Of a stretch of 64,000 nucleotides of DNA, positions 8,201 through 17,121 are shown piece after piece (positions within the stretch are counted from its first letter, which is position 1; the number at the start of each line of letters is the position of its first letter). The position numbers were made by a program, and so were the translations under genes. This stretch comes from Burkholderiaceae bacterium. Lineage in GTDB: Bacteria; Pseudomonadota; Gammaproteobacteria; Burkholderiales; Burkholderiaceae_C. The notes beneath the pieces were generated by a model. The model saw only the letters and a list, made by a program, of their open reading frames with translations. It did not search any database and had not been told where the DNA came from. The stretch lies in the NCBI GenBank assembly GCA_913776825.1, contig CAJYPV010000013.1, positions 1-64,000 of the forward strand, written 5' to 3'.

Positions 8201-8476
8201 CCGCGGACCGATGGCACTGCCGCGAAAGGCCAACATGCCCCGCAGCAGCAGCAAGTGCCCGGCGATCAGCACCGCATTGCGGCCAAGACGCACCGCCCAA
8301 TGCGACGGCAGCAAGCCGGGAATCAGCAAGCCCGCGCCCAGCGCGAGGCAGGCAATGCCGGCCGTCCAGCAGCCGAATCCCGGGTAGGTCTTGCGCGTGC
8401 GCAGCACCACGGCCATGACGACAGCCGCCGCAGAGGACAGCAGTGCATTCGTCGTCAGCAGGGTGGCGGCGTCCAT
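5261..8476 (-). CDS. Membrane-bound hybrid sensor histidine kinase (7TM-PAS-PAS-GAF-HisKA-HATPase-REC)
   Basis: This is a 1071-residue hybrid kinase. About seven transmembrane helices fill residues 1-215. Two PAS/PAC domains follow (about 230-345 and 350-470), then a GAF-like domain (about 475-645) and a coiled-coil linker. The HisKA dimerisation domain has phospho-acceptor His698 ([15 protein letters not shown]). The HATPase carries the N, G1 and G2 boxes ([23 protein letters not shown]). A C-terminal receiver has Asp992 (VMMDMQMP). No Hpt domain is present, so a separate phosphotransfer protein is needed, or the receiver is self-regulatory. It lies upstream of nothing in an obvious operon, but two chemotaxis receptor genes precede it on the same strand. 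The ligand is unknown. Confidence 0.9.
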   Translation of the reverse strand: MDAATLLTTNALLSSAAAVVMAVVLRTRKTYPGFGCWTAGIACLALGAGLLIPGLLPSHWAVRLGRNAVLIAGHLLLLRGMLAFRGSAIGPRLELAIGLLFLLPFAYLSIDPAQLSARIVTYCVLTGAINLGTMMVVLRRRPPHFGSNDVLLALWLLLFATITLGRAAQELANISTAYESIQSFGNVYALAQILSVQLITLTLISMNSQRIEWDHRTSAERLEASERQLRSMGDNLPAGFLYRYRRLDGRGRFDHVSVGIESTLGLRPADVIADAQVLFSLLSAEDRVHYAADEARSAADLSDFHVTLRFDLPDGRSRWLDVRSHPQRQADESTLWDGVALDVTARRRAEEDLHRAQSLVESSEDAIVSETLQGIVTSWNRGAERLFGYAASEAIGKSMAGLVPPDRTGEERELLQTIGRGDAVPHFQTERLHRDGSRRDVSVAVSPIRDSSGRIVGASTIARDITERIAARKRAERQARIYLCLSQCNAAVARCATQDELFSAICDAIVEAAGMRCAWVDLLDDRGALILQAKAGAETDVCALPSLSGQPFGRESARLAIQTGRPVWSRDLESVGGAPAGPHAASDPAPGSAPGGWASLPVRRGHQLVGALTICARDRQSFDDETKWLLVDLAANVSFALDNFDREAARQSAQQALIAHQLQLEETVERRTRQLAEASEQAQAANVAKTAFLANMSHEIRTPLNAMIGMAHLIRSEALSDRQTDRLLKLESAAKHLLEILNDVLDLSKIEAGKMMLESAPVDVRATVAQVLAMMAERAEQKSLRLLSDVGAMPPLLMGDPTRLQQALLNYASNAIKFTERGEIWLRAHLLEQDEDSVLLRFEVQDTGIGIDASVIPRLFEAFEQADPSTTRLAGGTGLGLAITRRLALLMGGDVGVSSIPGVGSKFWFTARLGRQGAVVRLMAPTAPMDAREALRQRHRGARVLLAEDNAVNAEVAQALLEDAGLRVDHAEDGEAAVQMALARDYVLVMMDMQMPRRDGLDATRAIRAHRDSAALPIIAMTANAFEDDRAQCRAAGMDDFVSKPVDPAVLYALLLRWLERMPAAPVVPVA

Positions 8477-8636
8477 GATCAGCGTCGGGCCTTGGAATGC
8501 CAGGACGCAATGATCTTATCGGAGCCGATTGCCGTGCAGGGCCGGATTGCGTCAGGTCTTGCTGAATCAGGGACGCGCGAATGGAGCCAATGGCCTCAGA
8601 CCGCGCGCCAGGCGCGCTCAGTCGCTCAAGTCGATC

Positions 8637-10214
8637 TCATTCGCCGGCGAGACGGAACACCGTCACCGAGGTCACCAGACCATGCGCCTGTTGATTCAGC
8701 GTGGTGGCCGCAGCGGCCATTTGCTCGACCAAGGCGGCATTCTGTTGCGTGGTTTGGTCCAGCTGAGCGACCGATTGACTGATGTGATGAATGCCCGAGG
8801 CCTGCTCCTGTGTCGCCTCGCTGATCTCGCTGATCAGATCGGCCACCCGCTTGACCTCATTGACGATGCCCGTCATGGCCGCCCCCGCGTTGTTCACCAG
8901 CCCGGCGCCGGTCTCGACCTTCTCCACGCTGGCCTCGATCAGGGTCTTGATCTCCTTGGCCGCCCGCGCGCTGCGCTGTGCGAGCGTGCGCACCTCACCC
9001 GCGACCACCGCGAAGCCGCGCCCTTGATCGCCTGCGCGCGCCGCTTCCACGGCCGCATTCAGCGCCAGGATGTTGGTCTGGAAGGCGATGCCATCGATCA
9101 CGCTGATGATGTCGGCAATCTTGCGGGAGCTCTGGGTGATGTCATCCATCGTCGCAATGACTTCCCGAACCACCGAGCCCCCGTTCTCCGCCGCACTGCG
9201 CGCCGACAGCGCCAGTTGGCTGGCTTGATGGGCCGTCTGCGAGTTCTGGGTCACCGTCGCCGTCATCTCTTCCATCGACGATGCGCTTTGCTGCAGATTG
9301 CTCGCCTGCTGTTCCGTGCGCTGGGACAGATCCGCATTGCCGGCGGCGATTTCCTGCGAGCCGGATTCCAGTGACGTGGCCGTCGAACGCACCTTGCTCA
9401 CGATGTCGGCCAGCGCCGATTGCATCTCTCCCAGCGAGGCCAGCACACTGTTGGCCGGCGCGGTGCTGCTGCCCGCCACCGGACCAAGATGGCCCGAGGC
9501 CACCCGCTTCGCGGCTGCGCTCAGCTCGATCGGATCGGCACCCAGCGAGCGGATCAAGCTTCGGTGAATCAGGACCGCCATGGCGACGGCCACCAGCATC
9601 GAGACCACGGACGCGGCAATCAACAACGACCGCTTGAATCGAAACGACACGGCCGCGCGTTGAATCTCCGCCGCGCCGGATTGGGCGATCAGCTTCGAAT
9701 ACTCGGTGGTGGTGGCAATCAGCTGCTTGAGCAGCGGCTGGCACTGCGCATTCATCTTCGCGGTCGCGGCGTCTTTCTCGCCGGCCAGCGCCTTGGCCAC
9801 GATGTCCAGCGCCACGGGGCCATATTCCGATTCCAGCTTCTCCAGCTTGGTCAGCAAGTTGCGCTCCGCGTCGTCGATGCCGGGCGTCGCGTCGACGGCC
9901 TTTCTCAGCATCGCCAATCGCTCCTGCACGCGGTCATGCGCGGCCTTCACGGCCTGGGTCTCGGATTTGATGTCGTCCGGGCCATTGAGCAGGATCAGGT
10001 TGCGCGCCGAGATCGCGCGCGCACTGGCCGCCGCGCGGATGTCCCGCGCCAAGCCGCCGCGACTGAATTCCTCGCTGACAAAGCCGTCGAAGTTGGCCTG
10101 CGCCTGGCTCAGGCTGACGACCGCCAGCGTGGCGATCGCGATCAGGATGCACACCAGGGCCGAGAAGGCGATGGTGAGCTTGGCGCTGATGGTTTGACGA
10201 TGGAAATTGAACAT
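8637..10214 (-). CDS. Methyl-accepting chemotaxis protein with periplasmic 4-helix-bundle sensor
   Basis: This 525-residue receptor has an N-terminal membrane helix (about 12-32), a helical periplasmic ligand-binding region of about 155 residues resembling 4HB_MCP, and a second membrane helix near 191-212. A short HAMP-like segment comes next, then a long cytoplasmic coiled coil. The signalling tip reads [20 protein letters not shown] followed by [12 protein letters not shown], the invariant CheA/CheW-binding hairpin. The ATG at 10214 is chosen because the next in-frame start (10310) would add an unlikely 32-residue basic extension and GGAG lies upstream. There is no C-terminal CheR-docking pentapeptide. 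It probably joins chemosensory arrays encoded elsewhere. Confidence 0.9.
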   Translation of the reverse strand: MFNFHRQTISAKLTIAFSALVCILIAIATLAVVSLSQAQANFDGFVSEEFSRGGLARDIRAAASARAISARNLILLNGPDDIKSETQAVKAAHDRVQERLAMLRKAVDATPGIDDAERNLLTKLEKLESEYGPVALDIVAKALAGEKDAATAKMNAQCQPLLKQLIATTTEYSKLIAQSGAAEIQRAAVSFRFKRSLLIAASVVSMLVAVAMAVLIHRSLIRSLGADPIELSAAAKRVASGHLGPVAGSSTAPANSVLASLGEMQSALADIVSKVRSTATSLESGSQEIAAGNADLSQRTEQQASNLQQSASSMEEMTATVTQNSQTAHQASQLALSARSAAENGGSVVREVIATMDDITQSSRKIADIISVIDGIAFQTNILALNAAVEAARAGDQGRGFAVVAGEVRTLAQRSARAAKEIKTLIEASVEKVETGAGLVNNAGAAMTGIVNEVKRVADLISEISEATQEQASGIHHISQSVAQLDQTTQQNAALVEQMAAAATTLNQQAHGLVTSVTVFRLAGE

Positions 10215-10370
10215 CCTTGCACTCCGTTGGATGACGAATTTTTTCCAGCTGCGCGGCGTGGGTAAAGAAGAAGATTTCACGAAGGCGAGGACCGCCTGCC
10301 GGATCCCCATGAATCAGGGAATGACGCACGTCGACGTGTGGCATTGCGCGAAGTCGCTTCAATCGCGAAG

Positions 10371-10392
10371 CACGTGAGCACGTGAGCACGTG
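10371..10392. repeat. Three CACGTG palindromes at 8-bp spacing
   Basis: CACGTG occurs at 10371-10376, 10379-10384 and 10387-10392, separated each time by AG, giving an 8-bp tandem repeat. It lies between the two chemoreceptor genes, about 155 bases upstream of the receptor starting at 10214. It could be a binding-site cluster or a simple replication-slippage repeat. Confidence 0.8.
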
Positions 10393-10458
10393 GCGCGCTC
10401 GTGGTCGACACACACGCGCTCGACGTGCGTCAATGCCGCGTCGCGCGCGATCCCTGAC

Positions 10459-11961
10459 TCAGGCGCCGGCCAACTCGAATCGCTGCACCGATCCCGCCAG
10501 CGTGCGGGCCTGCTCGCGCAAGGAATGCGCAGCGGCCGTCGATTGCTCCACCAAGGCGGCGTTCTGCTGCGTGGCCGTGTCCAGGCCCACCACCGCATGG
10601 TTGACGCTGTCCACCGCGCGAGCCTGTTCCGACGACGCCGTCGACAAGGTCCCCAGCAGCTCATCGACGCCGCGCACATCGGCCACGATGGCCGACAGCA
10701 CCTGGCGTGTCGCGCCCGCACTGGCCACGCCTTCGGCGACCTGTTCCGACGAGGTCTGAATCAGCGTCTTGATCTGTCGCGCGGCTTCGGCGCTGCGCTG
10801 CGCCAAGGCGCGCACTTCCGAGGCCACCACCGCGAAGCCGCGGCCCGTCTCGCCAGCCCGGGCGGCTTCGACGGCCGCATTCAGCGCGAGGATGTTGGTC
10901 TGGAAGGCGATGCCGTCGATGACCGTGGTGATGTCGGCCACGCGCCGCGCGGAGTCCGACACACGGGCCATGCTGTCCGCCAGCGCCTGCACCGTGTGCT
11001 CGCCGTGTCCGGCGCGCTCGGTGGCTTCGCGCGCCCGGCGCGAGGCTTCCTGAGAGGTCTGCGCCGATTGCCGCACCGCCTGCGCCAGCTCTTCCACCGA
11101 GGCGGCGGTCTGCTGCAGATTGGCGGCCGCCTCTTCCGTGCGCTGCGACAGGTCCACATTGCCGGTGGCAATGTCGTTGGACGCCGCATCCACCGACTCG
11201 GCCGCTTGCCGCACCAGACCGACGGTCGCGGCCACGCTCTTCAGCGCCTCGCTGAGATCGCGGGCCGCGCGGGTGGTCACCGGCAGTTGCACCGCCGCGA
11301 AGTTGACCTTGCCGCAGGTGCTGACCAGCACGTCGGTGATGGCATTGAGCTCCGCCATCAGCCGGGCATCGCGCCGCATCCTGGCGACGGTGACGAGTTC
11401 AAAGCCGCTTTGCACCACCACATAGGTCGCATGGATCAGCACCTGGCCGATGTCCGGCGCGGTGAGACAGAAGACGCCCCATCCCGCCGCCTGCAGCCGA
11501 TCGAACAGCAGGTGGTGCACCGCGAAGGTCGCGGCCGTGACGACCACCGGCAGCCAGTGCCGATACACCAGCATCAGTGCCAGGGTCACGAACACGCCGA
11601 AATGGAAGACCGTGTTGCCGCCGCCGACATGGATCTGCAGCGCGACCAGGCTGCTGAGCAGCACGGGCAGGGCGACCGAGTTGAGCCAACTGCCCCGCGC
11701 CAGCGCGACCAGCGCGCCCGCCGCCACGACCATCGCCAGCGACCAGCCGACGGCGGTCCCCAGTTGCGCATACTGCTGGCCCACCGCGATGGCCGCCAGC
11801 GCGACGATCACGCAGGCGCCCAGCAGGGTGAGGTCGCCGGTGATCCGCAGCTGACGCATGGCGGCGTCGATGGACGACTCGGACGACTCGGACGATGAGG
11901 GCGAGGCTGAAGACGCCCAGGCGTTGGACGGGCGATCCGTGGGAGAGCGGGCTGACAGCAT
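10459..11961 (-). CDS. Methyl-accepting chemotaxis protein with polytopic membrane sensor and no periplasmic domain
   Basis: This is a 500-residue protein. After a Ser-rich N-terminus come about six hydrophobic helices (roughly 42-200) with very short loops, then a cytoplasmic methyl-accepting domain. The conserved tip reads [20 protein letters not shown] and then [22 protein letters not shown] is not obvious. The start at 11961 is preferred because GAGGA lies 8 bases upstream; an upstream in-frame codon at 11997 would add 12 residues. The architecture suggests sensing of a membrane, redox or intracellular cue rather than a periplasmic ligand. It is transcribed in the same direction as the next receptor, separated by about 245 bases. 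Confidence 0.85.
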   Translation of the reverse strand: MLSARSPTDRPSNAWASSASPSSSESSESSIDAAMRQLRITGDLTLLGACVIVALAAIAVGQQYAQLGTAVGWSLAMVVAAGALVALARGSWLNSVALPVLLSSLVALQIHVGGGNTVFHFGVFVTLALMLVYRHWLPVVVTAATFAVHHLLFDRLQAAGWGVFCLTAPDIGQVLIHATYVVVQSGFELVTVARMRRDARLMAELNAITDVLVSTCGKVNFAAVQLPVTTRAARDLSEALKSVAATVGLVRQAAESVDAASNDIATGNVDLSQRTEEAAANLQQTAASVEELAQAVRQSAQTSQEASRRAREATERAGHGEHTVQALADSMARVSDSARRVADITTVIDGIAFQTNILALNAAVEAARAGETGRGFAVVASEVRALAQRSAEAARQIKTLIQTSSEQVAEGVASAGATRQVLSAIVADVRGVDELLGTLSTASSEQARAVDSVNHAVVGLDTATQQNAALVEQSTAAAHSLREQARTLAGSVQRFELAGA

Positions 11962-12249
11962 GAGAAGGTCCTCGCAGGCCGGATGGCACAACGCCATCGC
12001 TTCCGTACGCAGTCTGGCAACCCGCCTCGCCGTTGAGTAGCGGGCGATTGGCGACGACCCGTGTCAGCAATTCACTGACACGCCCGACAGGCTTTGAAGA
12101 ATCGAGAACGAATGCCGCAGTCTAGGCAGGCGCGCCAAGCAGGATCGAGGCGATCACGACGCGCAGATCTCTTCGAACCGGCACGCACGTCGGCGCGCGG
12201 ATCGCCTGGGCGGCCCGATCACCCGTGGCGTCCATCGCCGGCCGCCGGA

Positions 12250-13923
12250 TCACACTGCCGCGTCCGCCTGCGACAGATGCGGCGCCGGCGTGCGCGGCGC
12301 GCCGACGGCGCCCAGCGCGGCGCCCCACAGGTGATAGAGCACCTGCAGCACCGCGAACTTGCACAGTTGGGTGGCGATGTTGGCGTCCCGCTCCCGCCAG
12401 CCCTTGTTCTGCAGCTCGTTCGGCATCGTGGTGAGCATCGAGAACAGCAGGCCGAAGCCCGGCGCGAGGATGGCGTGCGAGGTCCAGCCCAGCTTGCTGG
12501 CGAAGGCATCGCCCACGGCGGTGGGCAGCGTCAGGCCGACGTTCTTCGCATAGTCGACGCCGCGGCGCAGGCCGCTTTCCATCTGCTCGAGCGCGGGCTT
12601 TTGAAGATGGTCGACGCACTCGCCCAGATCCGAGCGGGCGAGGAAATGCTGGAAGCCGGCACGACCGGCGCCGGCATCCCGGTCATTGCGGATCACGCGC
12701 ATGCCCCCGCCGCCGATCACCGAGCCGCCCAGCGGGTCCGCCAGGTTGTCGGCCTTGGCCCGCTGTTCCGGCTGTCCCTGGAATTCATAGCCCAGCATCA
12801 TCGGAATCCGCAGCCCGAGATTGCGGGCCACGCCGTAGCTCAGCCCGGCGGCCATGGAGATGTCCTTGGCCATGCTGCCGGGCGTGTGCGGATTGGCATC
12901 GCGCAGCAGCGGCGGCAGCTTGTCTTCGGGCGGCCGGGTGAAGTAGGCATCCGCGAAGGTCTTGCCCGCCGACGCGCTGGCCGCCACATCCATGATCGAC
13001 AACGCGAACCCCAAGGCGGCGCCGGCCGCCAGTCCCGGCAGCATGGCCGACGCGTGCGGCATCGCCTTGAACAGGCCGTTGAGCGTCATGTCGGCCACCT
13101 TGAAGTTCACGATGGCACTGCCGACATTGAAGCCATTGGCCGCCGCCATGCCATGCAGCATGCCGGTGCCCAGCTCGCGCCATTGCACCTGCTTGAGCAG
13201 GGCAACGAAGTCGTCCTTGGTGCGAATGCCGCGATCGCTCAGCACCTGCGCCTGCTGGGTCGCCAACTGCTCCAGCGCGGGGATGTCGGCCGGCGAGCGC
13301 CGCATCGCGCTCAGCAGGAAGGCCACGCAGCCGGTGACATCGTCGGGCAGGGCCTGGGCCAGCGCGGTCAGATTCATGCGCGGATTGACGTCCCGATGGC
13401 TTGGCACCGTCGCCGCCCGCAACGGTGCCAATCCGCCGGGCACCCGCTCCAGCGGTGCGCGCACCATCACCGGCATCACCGCCTGCGCCATGTCGGCGGG
13501 CAGCGGTCCGGTGAATTGAAAGCCGTCCTGCGCGGCGGCGGAGGTGGGCGTCGCCGCCATCGACTGAAACCCGGTCGACGGGCTGCTCGGCGACGCGCTG
13601 GCGGGACGGCTGAGCGATGTCATCTCCAGTGCCAGATGCAGATCGCTGCCGCGCGGCTGATTCGGATCATTGCTGCCCACCCGCGGTGGCGACGATCGCC
13701 GCGGCGGGCTGCCGGCGCGGCTGTTGCCGGTCGGGCTGGGGGATCGCCGCATCCCGTCCGGCACGATGTGCTGGCTGGACGTGCTCAGGCTGGACGATGG
13801 ACTGACCGAGCCCGCCACCGAGGCGGCATCCGTCGCCACGGGCGTCGCGGGCAGCGCGCGATCGAGGGCTTCAGCCGGGTTGAAAGCGGGCGGGGCGGTC
13901 AGGGTCGTGGGACTGGGTGGCAT
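12250..13923 (-). CDS. Candidate type III effector under an exact PIP-box promoter
   Basis: I do not recognise the family of this 557-residue protein. Residues 1-130 are extremely Ser/Pro-rich and disordered, as expected for a type III secretion signal. The rest (about 140-557) is ordered and alanine-rich, with hydrophobic stretches at about 292-314, 482-500 and 520-541 that could insert into a host membrane. No protease, kinase or ADP-ribosyltransferase motif is evident. An exact PIP box with a properly spaced -10 element ends 21 bases before the ATG, and AGGA precedes the start. No chaperone gene is adjacent. An effector or translocated membrane-active protein is the best interpretation; secretion has not been shown. 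Confidence 0.7.
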   Translation of the reverse strand: MPPSPTTLTAPPAFNPAEALDRALPATPVATDAASVAGSVSPSSSLSTSSQHIVPDGMRRSPSPTGNSRAGSPPRRSSPPRVGSNDPNQPRGSDLHLALEMTSLSRPASASPSSPSTGFQSMAATPTSAAAQDGFQFTGPLPADMAQAVMPVMVRAPLERVPGGLAPLRAATVPSHRDVNPRMNLTALAQALPDDVTGCVAFLLSAMRRSPADIPALEQLATQQAQVLSDRGIRTKDDFVALLKQVQWRELGTGMLHGMAAANGFNVGSAIVNFKVADMTLNGLFKAMPHASAMLPGLAAGAALGFALSIMDVAASASAGKTFADAYFTRPPEDKLPPLLRDANPHTPGSMAKDISMAAGLSYGVARNLGLRIPMMLGYEFQGQPEQRAKADNLADPLGGSVIGGGGMRVIRNDRDAGAGRAGFQHFLARSDLGECVDHLQKPALEQMESGLRRGVDYAKNVGLTLPTAVGDAFASKLGWTSHAILAPGFGLLFSMLTTMPNELQNKGWRERDANIATQLCKFAVLQVLYHLWGAALGAVGAPRTPAPHLSQADAAV

Positions 13924-13944
13924 GGGCGAGGTCCTGTTTGCTGC

Positions 13945-14005
13945 AGTCTGATGACCTCATCGCCGTCCCGCCACGCGGGCGCGAAGCGCTGCGCCGGTTT
14001 GCGAA
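13945..14005 (-). promoter_or_regulatory. Exact PIP box / hrpII promoter (TTCGC-N15-TTCGC-N30-CAGACT)
   Basis: On the minus strand TTCGC (14005-14001) is followed by 15 bases, TTCGC (13985-13981), 30 bases, and CAGACT (13950-13945), which fits YANNNT. This matches every fixed position of the HrpB/HrpX-dependent promoter consensus. The coding start lies 21 bases further on. Confidence 0.85.
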
Positions 14006-14043
14006 TCCAGGGAGCGCAGACGGGCCACGGCGCGCGACGCTAC

Positions 14044-14115
14044 GGCGTAAGTCCCGGGACTACGCCCCACGCGCCACGCCTGATGCCTGATGCCTGACGC
14101 CTGACGCCTGACGCC
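14044..14115. repeat. Imperfect inverted repeat plus an 8-bp tandem array
   Basis: GGCGTAAGTCCC and GGGACTACGCC (14044-14066) form a near-perfect hairpin. It is followed by the 8-bp array GCCTGATG/GCCTGACG, about five copies to about 14115. It lies after the flavoprotein gene and before the effector promoter, so the hairpin may end the upstream transcript. Confidence 0.7.
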
Positions 14116-14157
14116 GGGTGCCAGGTGCCTAGGACCAGCGCACGTCGTCGATCTCGA

Positions 14158-15561
14158 TCAGCCCGCCGCCAGCGGCTTCGCCGCCTGCAACACCGTGGGC
14201 AGCAGCTCGCTCACCGTCGGGTGAATCCGCACGCCATTCATGACCTCGGTCCACGGCCGGCGGCTCGCCATCACGTCCAGCAGCGTCTGCACCGCCTCGT
14301 CGCCATCGACGCCGAGGATCGACGCGCCGACGATGGCACGGGTCTGCTGATCGATCAGCAGCTTGATGAACCCGACGGTTTCGCCTTTCTCCACCGCGCG
14401 TCCCACCCGGCTCATCGGCCGCGTGCCGATCAGCGCCGGTCGGCCGCTGGCGCGGACCTCCTGCTCGGTCAGCCCGATGCGGCCGAGCGGTGGATCGGTG
14501 TAGAGCGCATAGGTCACCAGTCGATCGCCGATGCCACGCTGCGCGCCGTCAAAGAGATGGGCGGCCAGCACCTCGAAGTCATTCCAGGCGGTGTGGGTGA
14601 AGGCGCCGCGACCATGGCAGTCCCCCAGCGCCCAGATGTGCGGCTGGCTGGTCCGCAAATGGTCGTCCACGGTCACATGGCCGCGCTCGTCCTTCGCCAC
14701 GCCCGCCAGGTCCAGGCCGAGGTCATCGGTGTTGGGACGCCGGCCGGTGGCCATCAGCAAATGGCTGCCGTGCACGCTCGGCTCACCCTGCTGGCAATCG
14801 ATGTGGACCGTCACGCCGTCGGGCTCGCCCTCATGGCCCGGGCGCCGCTCGACCCGGACACAGTCGGCATGCAGACGCACCGTGATGCCTTCGTCTTCCA
14901 GCATGGATTTCAGGGCTACCGCCACGTCCGGATCTTCGCGCGGGACCAACTGCGGCCCGCGCTGCACCACCGTCACCGCCGCGCCGAAGCGCCGGAACAT
15001 CTGCGCGAATTCCAGTCCGATGTAGCTGCCGCCGACCACCACCAGATGCGCAGGCACCTGGTCCAGCCGCATGATCGATGCATTGGTGAGGTAGGGCACC
15101 TGGTCCAGGCCCTCGACGCCGAAGGTGGCGGGCCGGCCGCCCACATTCAGGAAGATGCGCTCGGCCCGCAGACGGCGGTCGCCGACCGCCACCGTGTGCG
15201 GATCGACGAAGCGCGCATGGCCGCGCACCAGGGTGACGTGCGCCATGCCGTCCAGCCATTTCTGAACGCTGTCGCGCGACTGGCCAGCAATCCGGTCCTT
15301 GCGCGCCCGCACGGCGGCCAGATCGACCCGCGCGCCGGGCGGCACGTCGATGCCCCAGCGCTGCGCCTGCTGCACCACCCAGGCGGCATGCGCGCTGGCA
15401 ACCATGGCCTTGGTCGGAATGCAGCCGGTGTTGACGCAGGTGCCGCCCACCTGGGCGCGCTCGATCACCGCCACCCGCCAGCCGGCCTGGGACATGCGCT
15501 CCGCCAGCGGCGGACCCGCCTGGCCGGCGCCAATCACGAGGGCATCGAAGGTGTCGGTCAT
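14158..15561 (-). CDS. FAD-dependent pyridine nucleotide-disulfide oxidoreductase (mercuric reductase-like)
   Basis: This 467-residue class I flavoprotein disulfide reductase has an N-terminal FAD-binding GxGxxG (VIGAGQAGPPLAE), a redox pair in GGTCVNTGCIPTKAM, an NAD(P)H-binding GGSYIGLEFAQ, a second FAD motif (IWALGDCHG), and a C-terminal dimerisation domain ending HPTVSELLPTV. There is no N-terminal heavy-metal-associated domain and no vicinal C-terminal cysteine pair, so true mercuric reductase activity is unlikely. Many Burkholderiales carry such FAD-containing oxidoreductases of unknown electron acceptor. The start at 15561 has CAGGAG 7 bases upstream. Confidence 0.88.
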   Translation of the reverse strand: MTDTFDALVIGAGQAGPPLAERMSQAGWRVAVIERAQVGGTCVNTGCIPTKAMVASAHAAWVVQQAQRWGIDVPPGARVDLAAVRARKDRIAGQSRDSVQKWLDGMAHVTLVRGHARFVDPHTVAVGDRRLRAERIFLNVGGRPATFGVEGLDQVPYLTNASIMRLDQVPAHLVVVGGSYIGLEFAQMFRRFGAAVTVVQRGPQLVPREDPDVAVALKSMLEDEGITVRLHADCVRVERRPGHEGEPDGVTVHIDCQQGEPSVHGSHLLMATGRRPNTDDLGLDLAGVAKDERGHVTVDDHLRTSQPHIWALGDCHGRGAFTHTAWNDFEVLAAHLFDGAQRGIGDRLVTYALYTDPPLGRIGLTEQEVRASGRPALIGTRPMSRVGRAVEKGETVGFIKLLIDQQTRAIVGASILGVDGDEAVQTLLDVMASRRPWTEVMNGVRIHPTVSELLPTVLQAAKPLAAG

Positions 15562-15750
15562 CGCGGAACTCCTGCCGTGTGGAAGCGGTCGGCCAGGGTA
15601 GGGGCCTCCACCCGTGCCCGCAACCCACCGACAGGCCATCGCGAGCCCGGGCGAACGGGTCGGGCGGGCCGAACTCGGAGATACTCCCGAGCCTTCAGCC
15701 GCTGTCCGACGGTCACCGCCGCACCCGACGATCGGGTCGGTCGCCGGCGA

Positions 15751-15800
15751 CCGGGATGACCGGAATGCCCGGAATGCCCGGAATGCCGGTGATGCCCGGA
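15751..15800. repeat. 9-bp tandem repeat (CCGGAATGC)
   Basis: Five to six copies of a 9-bp unit, CCGGAATGC with small variants, run from 15751. They lie in the divergent region between the flavoprotein gene and a small hypothetical gene. The repeat is open in every frame, but no start with a ribosome-binding site uses it. Confidence 0.8.
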
Positions 15801-15834
15801 CCGGTGCGGCTCGATGCTGCCCTTGTCATCTGCC

Positions 15835-16107
15835 ATGTCGACCACGTCTCCTTCCGCTACTGCCGCGTCCGGCACCTCGTCCGTCACCTCGTCCGTCAGC
15901 GCCACCCTGCCCAACGGCGAGCCGCTGGTCATCACGCCCGACGAGCGCGCCGCGCTGTATTTCATTCCGCAAGCGCCCGGCGGCATGCCGGTCAGCGAAG
16001 AGATGCAGCAGCGCCTGCAGGACAAAGGCCTGGCCACGCCGATCCGGGAAGATGGCCGTCGCTGGCTCACCGAATTGGGCGATCGGGCGCGTCTCGGCAA
16101 GATCTGA
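15835..16107 (+). CDS. Small hypothetical protein
   Basis: A 90-residue protein with a Ser/Thr-rich N-terminus (about 1-25) and a compact C-terminal segment containing ITPDERAALYFIPQAPGGMP, EEMQQRLQDKG and GRRWLTELGDRAR. The C-terminal half looks like a small winged-helix-like fold, but I do not recognise a family. The ATG at 15835 is used; an in-frame ATG at 15814 is also possible. A GC-rich hairpin follows the stop, which supports a real transcript. Confidence 0.55.
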   Translation: MSTTSPSATAASGTSSVTSSVSATLPNGEPLVITPDERAALYFIPQAPGGMPVSEEMQQRLQDKGLATPIREDGRRWLTELGDRARLGKI

Positions 16108-16113
16108 GCCCGA

Positions 16114-16147
16114 CCGGGCGAGGCGCGCGGCGCTTCGCCGCGCCCGG
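16114..16147 (+). terminator. GC-rich hairpin after the small hypothetical gene
   Basis: CCGGGCG and CGGCG on the left pair with CGCCGCGCCCGG on the right, with a bulge, 6 bases after the stop codon. There is no T tract. Confidence 0.5.
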
Positions 16148-16307
16148 TGTGTCGTCGATGCGAGGCCAGGGCCGACCGGGTTCGGTCACGGCGACGCTCA
16201 GCCCGTCCAGACCAATCCGCCGCGCGCGGTTGTCCCGCAAACCAGCGTCAGCGAGGGGTCGCCCGGCCGCACGGAGCGGCTCGGTCGCAGCAGGGGGTGC
16301 GGAGCGG

Positions 16308-17000
16308 TCAGCGCCGCTGGTACTGGGCGTTGCCGAACAGGCTTTCCCGCGCCTTGTCGTCCAGCAGCGGGCGGCGCTGGTCTTCCAGCACGGCCACGCC
16401 GCGCTTCACCGCGGGACGGGCGGCGATCTCATCGAACCAGCCCTTCAGATGCGGATAGTCCGACAGCGTCACGCCCTGGTTTTTCCAGCTGCGCAGCCAC
16501 GGGAAGATGGCCATGTCGGCGATGGAATAGCTGTCGCCGGCGATGTACTTGCCGTGGGCCAGTTGCCGATCGATCACGCCATACAGCCGTTGGGCCTCGT
16601 TGGTGTAGCGCTCGATGGCGTAATCGATCTTCTGCGGCGCATAGATCCGGAAGTGGTGCGCCTGGCCGAGCATCGGGCCGACGCCGCCCATCTGGAACAT
16701 CAACCACTGCAGCACCTCGTACCGGCCGCGGGTGTCGCTGGGCAGGAACTGGCCGGTCTTGCCGGCCAGGTAGAGCAGGATGGCGCCCGATTCGAACAGC
16801 GACATCGGCTGGCCATCCGGGCCGTCCGGGTCCACGATGGCGGGAATCTTGTTGTTGGGACTGATGCGCAGGAAGCGGGGCTCGAATTGCTCGCCGGCGC
16901 CGATGTCCACGGGAATGACCCGGTACGGCAGGCCACATTCCTCCAGCATGATGTGAACCTTGTGGCCGTTGGGGGTGGGCCATGAATACACTTCGATCAT
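16308..17000 (-). CDS. Glutathione S-transferase family disulfide-bond oxidoreductase, YfcG/YghU-like
   Basis: This 230-residue protein has a thioredoxin-fold N-terminal domain starting MIEVYSWPTPNGHKVHIMLE and an all-helical C-terminal domain ending near residue 215. The TPNGHKV segment, with no catalytic Cys or Tyr at the usual GST position, is the signature of the nu-class GSTs YfcG and YghU, which reduce disulfides using two bound glutathiones. The NKIPAIVDPDG and ESGAILLYLA segments form the glutathione site. It is monocistronic on the minus strand and probably cytoplasmic. Confidence 0.85.
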   Translation of the reverse strand: MIEVYSWPTPNGHKVHIMLEECGLPYRVIPVDIGAGEQFEPRFLRISPNNKIPAIVDPDGPDGQPMSLFESGAILLYLAGKTGQFLPSDTRGRYEVLQWLMFQMGGVGPMLGQAHHFRIYAPQKIDYAIERYTNEAQRLYGVIDRQLAHGKYIAGDSYSIADMAIFPWLRSWKNQGVTLSDYPHLKGWFDEIAARPAVKRGVAVLEDQRRPLLDDKARESLFGNAQYQRR

Positions 17001-17121
17001 CTTGCGTTCTCCAGTGTGGCGCCGGGCGACGACCCCACGGAACGCGCAACCCTATCGACACGGTCAGACCGTCCCGGCATTCACAATCGGTGTGTCGCGC
17101 CTCAGCGCATCGTCCAGGCTC

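Noticed and set aside
14125..15759. A 544-codon plus-strand open frame opposite the flavin disulfide oxidoreductase
   Set aside because: Antisense shadow; the minus-strand product shows all expected flavoprotein motifs.
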